Positions 35,847-43,894 of a stretch of 64,000 bases of DNA are shown piece by piece. The notes under the pieces are model-generated. The model worked only from the letters and a program-made list of their open reading frames with translations, searched no databases and was not told the DNA's origin. The stretch is from Rhizobiaceae bacterium CPCC 101076 (GTDB taxonomy: Bacteria > Pseudomonadota > Alphaproteobacteria > Rhizobiales > Methylopilaceae), in NCBI GenBank assembly GCA_003347645.1, contig QDFX01000002.1:248001-312000 (forward strand). The letters run 5' to 3'. Made by a program: the position numbers and the translations under genes. Every line of letters starts with the position of its first letter. Position 1 is the first letter of the stretch.

Positions 35847-36140
35847 ATGGGATCAATGAAACAAAGGGCTATCGATCACGGCACCGCGAGCGATCTCGCT
35901 GTTTCGGCTCTGGTTTTCCTGGCCCAGGATATGGAACGGCTGGGCCGTTTCCTCGCCCTGTCGGGCCTCGATCCATCGAAAATTCGAGACGCCGCGCGCG
36001 ACCCGAATTTCTTGATCGGCGTGCTCGATTACGTGCTCGCCGACGAGGGCCTGCTGATCGCCTTCACAGCCGAAGCCGGCATCCGGCCGGACATGGTCGC
36101 CGAAGCCAAAACGACCCTCGCGGGTCCGACCCAGCACTGA
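35847..36140 (+). CDS. DUF3572 protein
   Basis: 97 residues, helical and soluble, with no signal sequence. The sequence (SALVFLAQDMERLGRFLALS) matches DUF3572, a small alphaproteobacterial family of unknown function usually found between divK and dinB as here. ATG 35847 follows AAGGACAA; a second ATG nine bases later is possible. The stop shares TGATG with dinB, so the two are coupled. Confidence 0.85.
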   Translation: MGSMKQRAIDHGTASDLAVSALVFLAQDMERLGRFLALSGLDPSKIRDAARDPNFLIGVLDYVLADEGLLIAFTAEAGIRPDMVAEAKTTLAGPTQH

Positions 36141-37402
36141 TGGCCGCCGCGCCGGGCTTCTGCCGCGATTGCCTTACCGAAGCCGGTGATGGACCCCGCT
36201 GCACGGCCTGCGGCAGCCCTCGCCTCGCCCGTCACGCCGAGATCAACCAGCTCACGGTCTCGCACATCGATTGCGACGCCTTCTTCGCGACTATCGAGAA
36301 GCGCGACAATCCGGACATCCGCGATAAGCCCGTCATCGTCGGCGGAGCCAAGCGCGGTGTCGTCTCGACCGCCTGCTACATCGCGCGCATCAACGGCGTC
36401 CACTCGGCAATGCCGATGTTCAAAGCGCTGAAGCTCTGTCCCGAAGCCGTGGTGGTGAAGCCGAACCACGCCAAATATTCCGCCGTCGGCCGCGAGGTCC
36501 GCGCGCTGATGCGCGAGCTGACGCCCCTTGTGGAACCAGTCTCGATCGACGAGGCCTTCCTCGATTTGGCCGGCACCGAACGGGTGCACGGAATGCCGCC
36601 TGCCCGTGTCCTCGCCCGCTTCGCACGCCGCGTCGAGGAAGAACTCGGCATCACGGTTTCAGTTGGTCTCGCGCCGAACAAGTTCCTCGCCAAGATCGCG
36701 TCCGACCTCGAAAAGCCGCGCGGCTTCGCCATCATCGGACGGGCCGATGCCCGGGACTTCCTTCACGACAAGCCGATTACCATCATCCCCGGCATCGGCC
36801 CGGCCGCGCGCATCCGCATGGAGAAGAAGGGCATCCGCACAGTCGGCGACGTCAGGCGTTTCACTCCGCGGGAGATCGGGGAGCTGTACGGTGCCTACGG
36901 CCTGTCGCTCTGGAACTTGGCCCATGGCGAAGACAATCGCCGGGTGAAGCCCGAGCGGGAAACGAAGAGCGTCAGCGCCGAGACCACGTTCAACGAAGAC
37001 ATCTCGGACCGCGAACAGCTCGAGGCGATCCTCTGGACGTTGTCGGAACGCGTCGCAACCCGCCTCAAGGCGTCCGAGTTCGCCGGCTCGCGCATCACTC
37101 TGAAGCTGAAAAGCCCGGACTTCAAAAGCCGCACGCGCACCCGCACACTCGACAGTCCGACTCGCCTTGCCGGCCGCATTTTCGAGACCGGCCGGGAACT
37201 CCTGAAGAACGAAGCCAGAGGTGAGCGCTTCCGCCTCATCGGCATCGGCGTCGAGGAGCTCTGCCCCATCGCCGAAGCCGACCCGCCGAGCCTCCTCGAC
37301 CCGAACCTGAAACGCCGCATCGCGGCGGAAGCCGCGGTCGACAAGCTGAAGGGGAAGTTCGGGGCCGACGCCGTCAAACGCGGGATTGTGTTCAAGCGTT
37401 GA
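36140..37402 (+). CDS. dinB: DNA polymerase IV (Y-family) with N-terminal Cys4 motif
   Basis: 420 residues. Catalytic residues are Asp44 (with Asp46) in VSHIDCDAFFA and Asp137-Glu138 in SIDEAFLD; the thumb helix-hairpin-helix (ITIIPGIGPAARIRM) and little finger follow. The extra N-terminus contains Cys8-x2-Cys11 and Cys21-x2-Cys24, a likely zinc-binding knuckle not present in E. coli DinB. Pol IV performs error-prone translesion synthesis. It is translationally coupled to DUF3572. An extragenic palindromic element lies directly downstream. Confidence 0.95.
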   Translation: MAAAPGFCRDCLTEAGDGPRCTACGSPRLARHAEINQLTVSHIDCDAFFATIEKRDNPDIRDKPVIVGGAKRGVVSTACYIARINGVHSAMPMFKALKLCPEAVVVKPNHAKYSAVGREVRALMRELTPLVEPVSIDEAFLDLAGTERVHGMPPARVLARFARRVEEELGITVSVGLAPNKFLAKIASDLEKPRGFAIIGRADARDFLHDKPITIIPGIGPAARIRMEKKGIRTVGDVRRFTPREIGELYGAYGLSLWNLAHGEDNRRVKPERETKSVSAETTFNEDISDREQLEAILWTLSERVATRLKASEFAGSRITLKLKSPDFKSRTRTRTLDSPTRLAGRIFETGRELLKNEARGERFRLIGIGVEELCPIAEADPPSLLDPNLKRRIAAEAAVDKLKGKFGADAVKRGIVFKR

Positions 37403-37546
37403 TTTCCCTCTCCTGCGAAGCGGGAGAGGGTCCAGAGCGCGTCAGCGCTCCGGGGTGAAGGCAAGCACGATGCTCATTGCTGCCATCATGCCCTCACCCG
37501 CTCGCTTCGCGAGTCGACCTCTCTCGTAAACGGGAGAGGGAAACAA
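37403..37546. repeat. Composite extragenic palindromic element (four hairpins)
   Basis: Between convergent dinB and eipB the sequence folds into successive hairpins: CCCTCTCC/GGAGAGGG (37406-37430), GAGCGC/GCGCTC (37435-37450), CTCGC/GCGAG (37501-37513) and CCTCTCTCG/CGGGAGAGG (37518-37539). The outer hairpins share the GGGAGAGG core. Such elements are common between genes in Hyphomicrobiales and may serve as bidirectional terminators. Confidence 0.6.
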
Positions 37547-38431
37547 TCAGTGCTTCACCGGGCAGTCGTCTGCCGCCAGCTTCTCCAGTCCAACAAGCTT
37601 CCCGGCGACGACGAACGTCCCGTAGTCGAGCCGCAGCGCCCGCGAAATCCCGTTCTCGTAGACTTCGGCCGCGAAGATGAACTTCGGCGTCTGCTCACCT
37701 TCGGTCGACGGCTTCTGGTCGAAATAACTCACCGAGATCGGCCAACGCGGCAGCTTGTCGAGGCCGGCAGGCGCGGTGAGTGCGTCCGGGTTGGTCTCTC
37801 CAGGCTGCTGGACGGCGCCGATCATTGTCAGCGAGGGGCTCGCCGCGTCGCCGGGCTCACCGCCGTCATAGACATCGGCCTGGAGCGAGAAATCGTCGTT
37901 GCGGGCGGCCGCGAGAATCCGCCGCAGATGCTGGGTCGGAAACAGGACCGAGGCCGGCAGCGACACTTCTCTGGGCGCGGGGTCCTGGATGGTCACGCGA
38001 ATCGAGCCGTCGGTCAGTCGCTCGGCCAGACCGCCCATCTTGGTCGCCGGCCCTCCGGCGACCTGGCTGGTCGAAGTGAACGAGAACGTCTTCGCCTCGT
38101 CGTCCTCGACAGTCGAGGAGCGGAAATCGATCACGCCCCCTTTTCCTTCATCGCCGCCGGCGACCGACAATACCTGCCGGTAGTTCAGCGTGAACGAGTG
38201 GCAGCCTGTCCGCGTGAACTCATAGACCAGCCGCCCGCTCGCCTGCTTCACGCCCGAGCGGTCGCGGCTTTCGAGCAGCGACAGGTCATAGATCGCGCGA
38301 TGCGGCGCCAGCACGTCGGGCGGAATGATCGGCGCGGCATCCAGCGCATTCGCCGAGCAAGCGAGGGCGACTGCCGCCGCGAGCACGCGGCCAGCAGAGC
38401 CTGCAAGCCGGACTCCGTACAAACGGGGCAT
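37547..38431 (-). CDS. eipB: Cell envelope integrity protein EipB (DUF1849)
   Basis: 294 residues from ATG 38431, set by a GGGAGG ribosome-binding site four to five bases upstream. A signal peptide (about 1-33) leads to a mature protein beginning near APIIPPDVLAPHRAIYDLSL, the DUF1849 signature. The two Cys of EipB are conserved, Cys77 (TGCHSF) and Cys290 (DDCPVKH), expected to form a disulphide that closes the beta-spiral fold. In Brucella, EipB is a periplasmic protein needed for envelope integrity. Single gene. Confidence 0.92.
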   Translation of the reverse strand: MPRLYGVRLAGSAGRVLAAAVALACSANALDAAPIIPPDVLAPHRAIYDLSLLESRDRSGVKQASGRLVYEFTRTGCHSFTLNYRQVLSVAGGDEGKGGVIDFRSSTVEDDEAKTFSFTSTSQVAGGPATKMGGLAERLTDGSIRVTIQDPAPREVSLPASVLFPTQHLRRILAAARNDDFSLQADVYDGGEPGDAASPSLTMIGAVQQPGETNPDALTAPAGLDKLPRWPISVSYFDQKPSTEGEQTPKFIFAAEVYENGISRALRLDYGTFVVAGKLVGLEKLAADDCPVKH

Positions 38432-38596
38432 ACAGCCCTCCCCAAAGATCGGTCGGGACGATAAACGGCCCATCGCGCCCGGGCAATGCGTAGGCGCCAA
38501 CCGGTCTTAAGGTGGAACACTGCTCGTGACCGGCGGTTCCGTCTTGCGGTCGGCTCTGTTCTCGGCGATGACCGGCGTGATTTCCGGAGACCCATC

Positions 38597-39064
38597 ATGG
38601 CTGGACAGACAGACGCACGCCTCGCCGAACTCGGCATCACGCTTCCCACTCCGACGCCGCCCGTCGCCAACTATGTTCCGGCCGTCATCACCGGCAACCA
38701 GCTCTTCATCTCAGGCCAGTTGCCGATGGTCGACGGCAAGCCCAGCGTGACGGGCCAACTCGGCGCGGGCACCGACGCGGACGCCGCGAAGGAAGCCGCC
38801 AAGCTCTGCGCCATCAATGTCCTGGCCCAGGCCAAGACCGCGCTCGGCGGCGATCTCGACCGCGTCGTGCGTCTCGTGAAGGTGGTCGGCTTCGTCGCCT
38901 CGGCGCCGTCGTTCACCGAGCAGCCGAAGATCGTCAACGGCGCGTCCGACTTTTTCGTCGAAGCGCTCGGAGACCGCGGCCGCCATGCCCGGTCGGCGGT
39001 CGGCGTCGCAGCCCTTCCCTTCGGCGCATCGGTGGAAGTCGAGGCGATCTTCGAGATCGCATGA
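38597..39064 (+). CDS. RidA/YjgF-family protein
   Basis: 155 residues from ATG 38597 after a CCGGAGA ribosome-binding site. The fold is shown by LFISGQLPMVDGK and the C-terminal HARSAVGVAALPFGASVEVE, in which Arg of HARSAVG is the residue that binds the substrate carboxylate in enamine deaminases. This belongs to the longer RidA branch (about 150 residues) seen with GDPD genes. It may hydrolyse reactive enamines/imines; ATGA overlap couples it to the following GDPD gene. Confidence 0.88.
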   Translation: MAGQTDARLAELGITLPTPTPPVANYVPAVITGNQLFISGQLPMVDGKPSVTGQLGAGTDADAAKEAAKLCAINVLAQAKTALGGDLDRVVRLVKVVGFVASAPSFTEQPKIVNGASDFFVEALGDRGRHARSAVGVAALPFGASVEVEAIFEIA

Positions 39065-39822
39065 CGAGCGCGCTCGACCGGCTCTTCGCGCATCCGATAG
39101 CTCATCGCGGCCTGCATGACCGCGCCTCGGGCGTCATCGAGAACTCGGCCGACGCGGTCCGCCGCGCGGTCGAGGCCGGTTATGGCTTCGAGGTCGACGT
39201 CCAGGTGACTGCGGACGGCGAGGCCGTCGTCTTTCACGACCACACCCTCGACCGGCTGACATCCGGGAAGGGTCCGGTCGCTGGCCGGACCGCCGCCGAT
39301 CTCTGCCAGATTCCGCTGCTGGACAGCGCTTGCATGGACCGCATCTGGCGGCTCGCCGATCTCCTCGCCCTCGTCGGCGGCCGCGCGCCTTTCGTCATAG
39401 AGATGAAGTCGGCGCCGAACAGCGACAGCAAGGCGCTCGCCCGCCGCACCGCCGAACTGCTCTCGGCATATAAAGGCCCTTGCGCCGCGAAGAGCTTCGA
39501 CCCGCGCATGGTCGCCGAATTCCGCCGCGCCGCACCCAAGGTTCCGCGCGGCGTCGTCGCCTGCGCCTTCAGCGGCAACGATCCGGACTGGCAGACCATG
39601 TCGGCCGCTCGCCGATTCGCCGCCCGCAACCTGCTGCATTGGCCGATGACGCGACCGCATTTCATCTCCTTCGGCGTCCGTGACCTGCCGAGCCCGGCTA
39701 TCAGCTTCTTCCGCAAGGTGGCCGACGTGCCGGTCATGACCTGGACGGTCCGCACCCCGCAGGACCAGGCACGCGCGGTCCTCTACGCCGACCAGATGAT
39801 CTTCGAAGGCTTCATTCCTTAG
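39061..39822 (+). CDS. Glycerophosphodiester phosphodiesterase-like protein
   Basis: 253 residues of the GDPD TIM-barrel. His15-Arg16 (AHRGLHD), Glu44-x-Asp46 (FEVDVQ), and His59 (VFHDHTLDR) are the catalytic and metal-binding residues; FVIEMKS supplies a further Glu. No signal peptide, so it is cytoplasmic and would hydrolyse glycerophosphodiesters from phospholipid turnover. It overlaps the ridA-type gene by four bases. Confidence 0.9.
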   Translation: MTSALDRLFAHPIAHRGLHDRASGVIENSADAVRRAVEAGYGFEVDVQVTADGEAVVFHDHTLDRLTSGKGPVAGRTAADLCQIPLLDSACMDRIWRLADLLALVGGRAPFVIEMKSAPNSDSKALARRTAELLSAYKGPCAAKSFDPRMVAEFRRAAPKVPRGVVACAFSGNDPDWQTMSAARRFAARNLLHWPMTRPHFISFGVRDLPSPAISFFRKVADVPVMTWTVRTPQDQARAVLYADQMIFEGFIP

Positions 39823-39883
39823 TTTAGAAAGGCTGAGACGCCGTGCCGCTTGGCGTCGGCGCTGACGTCACTAGATTGGTGCG

Positions 39884-41122
39884 ATGTCCGACGCCGCCAC
39901 GACGCGCGAGAAATTCCGCGTCAATCTCATGCCCTCGATGACCGCCATCGAGCCGCTGGCCTGGAACGCCTGCGCCAACCCGCTGGAATTCCCGACCGGC
40001 GCGGTTGATTCGGCATGTGAAGTTCCGGTCTATAACCCGTTCACCTCGCACGAATTCCTGCTCGCGCTGGAACAGTCGAAATCGGCCGTCCGCGAGACCG
40101 GCTGGACCGCCGCCCACCTCGCGGTGGAGAACGCGAAGGGCGAGCTAATCGGCGTCGCGCCGATGTATGCGAAAACCCACAGCCAGGGCGAATACGTCTT
40201 CGATCACGGCTTCGCCGACGCCTATGAGCGTGCGGGCGGCGACTACTATCCCAAGCTTCAGGCCGCAGTGCCGTTCACGCCCGCGACCGGCCGCCGCTTC
40301 CTCGTCCGCCCGGGCCCGGACGCGGAACAGGCACGCGTCGCGCTCGCGCAGGGCATGGCCGGGCTGATGCGCCAGATCGAAGCCTCCTCGGTGCACATCA
40401 CCTTCATGACCGAGGAAGAGCAGCGCGCCGTCGTGAAAGCCGGACTCGGCTTCCTGCCGCGCACCGACATCCAGTTCCACTGGGAGAACGAGGGCTTCGC
40501 CAGCTTCGACGACTTCCTCGCCTCGCTCGCTTCCCGCAGGCGCAAGGTGCTGAAACGCGAGCGGCGCGATGCGCTGGCCGGCGGCGAGCTCGACATCCGC
40601 TGGATCACCGGCAAGGACATCACCGAGGCCCATTGGGACGCGTTCTGGCAGTTCTATCAGGACACCGGCTCCCGCAAATGGGGCACGCCCTACCTCACCC
40701 GTTCCTTCTTCAGCATGGTCGGCCAGACCATGGCCGACCGCATCCTCCTCGTCTTCGCCTATCGCTGCGGAAAGCCGGTCGCCGGCGCGCTGAATTTCAT
40801 CGGCGGCGATACGCTTTACGGCCGCTATTGGGGTTCGATCGAGGAGCACCCCTTCCTGCATTTCGAGGTTTGCTATTATCAGGCGATCGACTTCGCCCTG
40901 GCCAACGGCCTCAAGCGCGTCGAGGCCGGCGCACAGGGCGGCCACAAGCTCGCCCGCGGCTACCGCCCAGCCCTCACCTTTTCCGCCCACGCCTTCGCCC
41001 ATCCGGGCCTGTCGCGCGCCGTCGAGGACTATCTGAAGCGCGAAAGGCGCGAAATACTCGCCGCCCAGGAAGATTTGGACGAAGAAACGCCATTTAAGGC
41101 CGCTACGGCCCAACAAGAATGA
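39884..41122 (+). CDS. GNAT-superfamily protein, DUF482 (peptidogalycan-type)
   Basis: 412 residues. The N-terminal and C-terminal halves both resemble GNAT folds (for example RRKVLKRERRDALAGG and EHPFLHFEVCYYQAIDFAL), matching the PF04339/DUF482 family related to FemAB-type aminoacyl transferases. No member has a firmly known substrate. The next gene, HIT, starts just after its stop. Confidence 0.85.
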   Translation: MSDAATTREKFRVNLMPSMTAIEPLAWNACANPLEFPTGAVDSACEVPVYNPFTSHEFLLALEQSKSAVRETGWTAAHLAVENAKGELIGVAPMYAKTHSQGEYVFDHGFADAYERAGGDYYPKLQAAVPFTPATGRRFLVRPGPDAEQARVALAQGMAGLMRQIEASSVHITFMTEEEQRAVVKAGLGFLPRTDIQFHWENEGFASFDDFLASLASRRRKVLKRERRDALAGGELDIRWITGKDITEAHWDAFWQFYQDTGSRKWGTPYLTRSFFSMVGQTMADRILLVFAYRCGKPVAGALNFIGGDTLYGRYWGSIEEHPFLHFEVCYYQAIDFALANGLKRVEAGAQGGHKLARGYRPALTFSAHAFAHPGLSRAVEDYLKRERREILAAQEDLDEETPFKAATAQQE

Positions 41123-41136
41123 CCTTCGGAGGAATG

Positions 41137-41562
41137 ATGCCCGCTTACGATCCCAACAACGTTTTCGCCAAGATCCTCTCGGGCGAAGTGCCATCCTACA
41201 AGGTCTATGAGGACGACCGGGCACTCGCTTTCATGGACGTCATGCCCCGCGCCGACGGCCATGTCCTCGTCGTCCCGAAGAACCCGGCCCGCAACATCTT
41301 CGACGTCGCGCCGGAAGACCTGGGCTACGTCATGGGCGTGGTCCAGATGGTCAGCCGCGCGGTCCGCAGCGCGATGAATGCCGATGGCCTGACCATCCAG
41401 CAGTTCAACGAGGAAGCAGGCGGACAGGTCGTCTTCCACCTCCACTTCCACGTCCTCCCCCGCCACGCCGGCCAGCCGCTGCGTCCGCATACGGGCGAGT
41501 TCGAGAAGCAGGAGATTCTGGAGGCAAACGCCGCCCGGATCAGGGCGGCGCTGGGACGGTGA
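41137..41562 (+). CDS. HIT-family nucleotide hydrolase/transferase
   Basis: 141 residues. A GGAGGA ribosome-binding site at 41128-41133 favours ATG 41137 (MPAYDPNNVFAKI) over an ATG at 41119 that overlaps the previous stop. The histidine triad His101-x-His103-x-His105 (HLHFHVLP) is intact. Hint-like members hydrolyse AMP-lysyl or purine phosphoramidates. It is convergent with the beta-lactamase gene with a 25-base gap. Confidence 0.92.
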   Translation: MPAYDPNNVFAKILSGEVPSYKVYEDDRALAFMDVMPRADGHVLVVPKNPARNIFDVAPEDLGYVMGVVQMVSRAVRSAMNADGLTIQQFNEEAGGQVVFHLHFHVLPRHAGQPLRPHTGEFEKQEILEANAARIRAALGR

Positions 41563-41587
41563 TATCCGTCGTGCCAAGTCCCCGGGA

Positions 41588-42760
41588 TTATGGCGCCTCC
41601 GCGGCCATTTGCTCGAGCACGGCATGCGCCGCGGTGATGCGGGCCGGAATCGGGAAATTCCTGTTCGCCAGCATCACGATGCCGATCTTTTTCTCAGGCA
41701 CGAAAGCGACATAGGCGCCGAATCCGTTCGTGGAGCCGGTCTTGTTGAACAAAGTCGGCGCGGACGGAGTCTGCGGCGGGTTGAGCCGCATCGCCGCGTT
41801 GGGCTCCATGGCCATCGTGAGAGAGTTGCCGGCCAATAAGCGGTCCAATGCGACCGGATAAGGGTACTGCTCCCAGCCGAGCCCCTGCACCATCTCGCCG
41901 ACCCTGAAATAGCCGATATGCGTGCCTTCGACGGCGATCCTTATCGGCGCATCGAGAGTCTCCGGCCGGATATTGGCCTCGACGAAACGGATCATGTCTG
42001 TGACCGTGGACTTGATGCCGTAAGCCTCCGCATCAAAGACGCCGGGGCTCACCCGTATCGGCTTGTTCGCCTTGTTGTAGCCCCAGGCATAATTCGCCAT
42101 CTCCGCTTCGGGTACGCGGATGTAGCTGTGGCCGAGGCCGAGCTTGGGGAACAGGTCGGTTTCGATCAGGTCGGCGAATCCGCCGTTCATCGCCAGGCCG
42201 GTGACATGTCCGAGCAGACCGATGCTGGGGTTGGAATACTGCCGCTGCGCGCCCGGACTGACGGACGGTCTCCATTGCTGGAAATAGGTCGCCATCTCGG
42301 CCCCATTCGTGACGGAGTTGGGGAACTGCAGTGGCAGCCCGCCCGAGGTATAGGTTCCGAGATTGAGCAAGCTGGCCTCATCCAGGGCGCTCTCGCGTAA
42401 TTGCGGCATATACTTCCCAGGACGATCGTCGAGCGAAACCTTGCCGAGCGCCTGAGCGTAGGAAGCCAGAGTGGCGGTGAATGTCTTGCTGACGGAGCCG
42501 ATCTCGAAGAGCGTATCCTTCGTCACGGGCACGTTCTTCTCTTTCGAGGCGACTCCGTAGCTGAAGAAATATCGCCGGCCGTCGACCGTCACGGCCACGG
42601 CGATTCCGGGCACATCATATTCCTTCAGAAGCGGACGGAAGGCGCGCTCGACGGCTGCCGTGATTACGCCGGGACTGTCGGCAGCCCGGATCGGGGTCGA
42701 GGGCAGGCAGGAGGCAATGGCTAGGATAAATGGCGTGACCGCCCGTGCGATAGCAGCCAA
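41588..42760 (-). CDS. Class C (AmpC-type) beta-lactamase
   Basis: 390 residues starting at TTG 42760, which an AGAGGA ribosome-binding site six bases upstream favours; the frame extends to 42823 without a leader-like sequence. Signal peptide [20 protein letters not shown], cut near IRAA. Class C motifs are all present: Ser89-x-x-Lys92 (SVSK), Tyr175-Ser-Asn177 (YSN) and Lys340-Thr-Gly342 (KTG). It is a periplasmic serine hydrolase; a cephalosporinase is expected, though esterase relatives have the same motifs. No ampR regulator is adjacent. Confidence 0.88.
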   Translation of the reverse strand: MAAIARAVTPFILAIASCLPSTPIRAADSPGVITAAVERAFRPLLKEYDVPGIAVAVTVDGRRYFFSYGVASKEKNVPVTKDTLFEIGSVSKTFTATLASYAQALGKVSLDDRPGKYMPQLRESALDEASLLNLGTYTSGGLPLQFPNSVTNGAEMATYFQQWRPSVSPGAQRQYSNPSIGLLGHVTGLAMNGGFADLIETDLFPKLGLGHSYIRVPEAEMANYAWGYNKANKPIRVSPGVFDAEAYGIKSTVTDMIRFVEANIRPETLDAPIRIAVEGTHIGYFRVGEMVQGLGWEQYPYPVALDRLLAGNSLTMAMEPNAAMRLNPPQTPSAPTLFNKTGSTNGFGAYVAFVPEKKIGIVMLANRNFPIPARITAAHAVLEQMAAEAP

Positions 42761-42893
42761 TTCGCTTCCTCTTTCATCAGAATGGCGTTGCGGCGCAACG
42801 CCATATCCGAGAAGCGAGGCCAATGCACGGCCGGTCTAGGATCAGGGCAGCGATGGGGCGGTAACTTCGCCGTCGGCTTTAACTGATCCCAGA

Positions 42894-43718
42894 TCAACCC
42901 GCATTCGCGAACGACGATATACGGTCGTTCCAACCAACCTGCGATAGGAAAGGAAGCCAATTGCCACCCACATGAGCCCCGGCGAGCAAGCAGTCGCCCT
43001 GAAAGTTTATGTGATCCCAGAACTGGCAATAGCTACGCGATATGCCAATGAATGAAATCTTGTCATTCCATGTCGACCACGGCCAGCTCAGGTAGACATC
43101 GGTCAAATCGAAATACGCGCGCCCCGGCTCTAACGTGAGTGTCTCTCCTACCCACAAGCCCGCAGGGTCTTCGGGACCTATTACACCAGTGAGCTCATGC
43201 TCGCCCACCTGAATACTCCGAGGATAATGCGCTGGGATTGAACGCGTTGAGTCATCTGATCCATTCCGGAACGAATGGATTAAGCCACTAACGGTCCTCG
43301 CCTCGATCCAGCTTCTCACCGCCTGGATATCGTCAACGATATCCAGCTGGACACTACCATCCGGCCCAGCCGACGGCACATACGCGATAGCCTTGCCATC
43401 GAAGCGACGTATCTCTGATGGCTCGTGCAGCTTCCCGCTCCAACGAAAGGGAATCTGCGGCACCGCATGCTCAAGAGAAGCCTCTAACCCGTCCAAAGGC
43501 GGACGGCGCAGAGATCTAAGATCAATCGGCGCGGGTTGGCGCAAATCGCCCCCGGACCTCCTCACACGTTCGAGCAGGCGCTCCGAAAGATCATCCAGAG
43601 AACGGATACCAACTTCTTCAAGCGATGCGCGAACATCAGCGGGGGACACATCGTTCGGCCGACCGCTTGCAATCGCATCCAGCATTCGATGCAAGGCAGA
43701 GTTGGACAATTCCTGCAT
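42894..43718 (-). CDS. Protein with C-terminal beta/gamma-crystallin-like domain
   Basis: 274 residues from ATG 43718, chosen for its AGGAGG ribosome-binding site; 31 earlier in-frame residues are rejected. No signal peptide. The N-terminal 190 residues, partly helical with Arg-rich turns (LERVRRSGGDLRQP), match nothing I know. Residues 199-274 look like two Greek-key motifs: WNDKISF (217-223) and GWNDRISSF (262-270) fit the Ca-binding (N/D)-(N/D)-x-x-(S/T)-S rule, and FWDHINFQGD (233-242) fits the crystallin Y/F-x(n)-F-x-G corner. The gene has lower GC than its neighbours and may be acquired. Confidence 0.68.
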   Translation of the reverse strand: MQELSNSALHRMLDAIASGRPNDVSPADVRASLEEVGIRSLDDLSERLLERVRRSGGDLRQPAPIDLRSLRRPPLDGLEASLEHAVPQIPFRWSGKLHEPSEIRRFDGKAIAYVPSAGPDGSVQLDIVDDIQAVRSWIEARTVSGLIHSFRNGSDDSTRSIPAHYPRSIQVGEHELTGVIGPEDPAGLWVGETLTLEPGRAYFDLTDVYLSWPWSTWNDKISFIGISRSYCQFWDHINFQGDCLLAGAHVGGNWLPFLSQVGWNDRISSFANAG

Positions 43719-43864
43719 AGCCGCCTCCTCTGAAGACGTCAGATCAAAGCAACAGCTCAACCGAGAGTCGAGCAATACTGTTTGTCCGGGGCCTGGGAGA
43801 TCGACAAACAACGACTAGACCCGCTTCACCTCGTCGAGCTGCGCGTGTGCTCTCTATACGAACG

Positions 43865-43891
43865 AAAAGGCCGCTCCGAAGAGCGGCCTTT
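43865..43891 (-). terminator. Rho-independent terminator of clpSA
   Basis: Perfect GGCCGCTC/GAGCGGCC stem (43869-43876 and 43881-43888). On the minus strand the loop reads TTCG and the stem ends in TTTT, starting four bases after the clpA stop. Confidence 0.85.
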
Positions 43892-43894
43892 CGC

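Noticed and set aside
41588-42760. Mobile resistance cassette around the class C beta-lactamase
   Set aside because: No integrase, transposase, terminal repeats or ampR nearby; composition is like the chromosome, so it looks resident.
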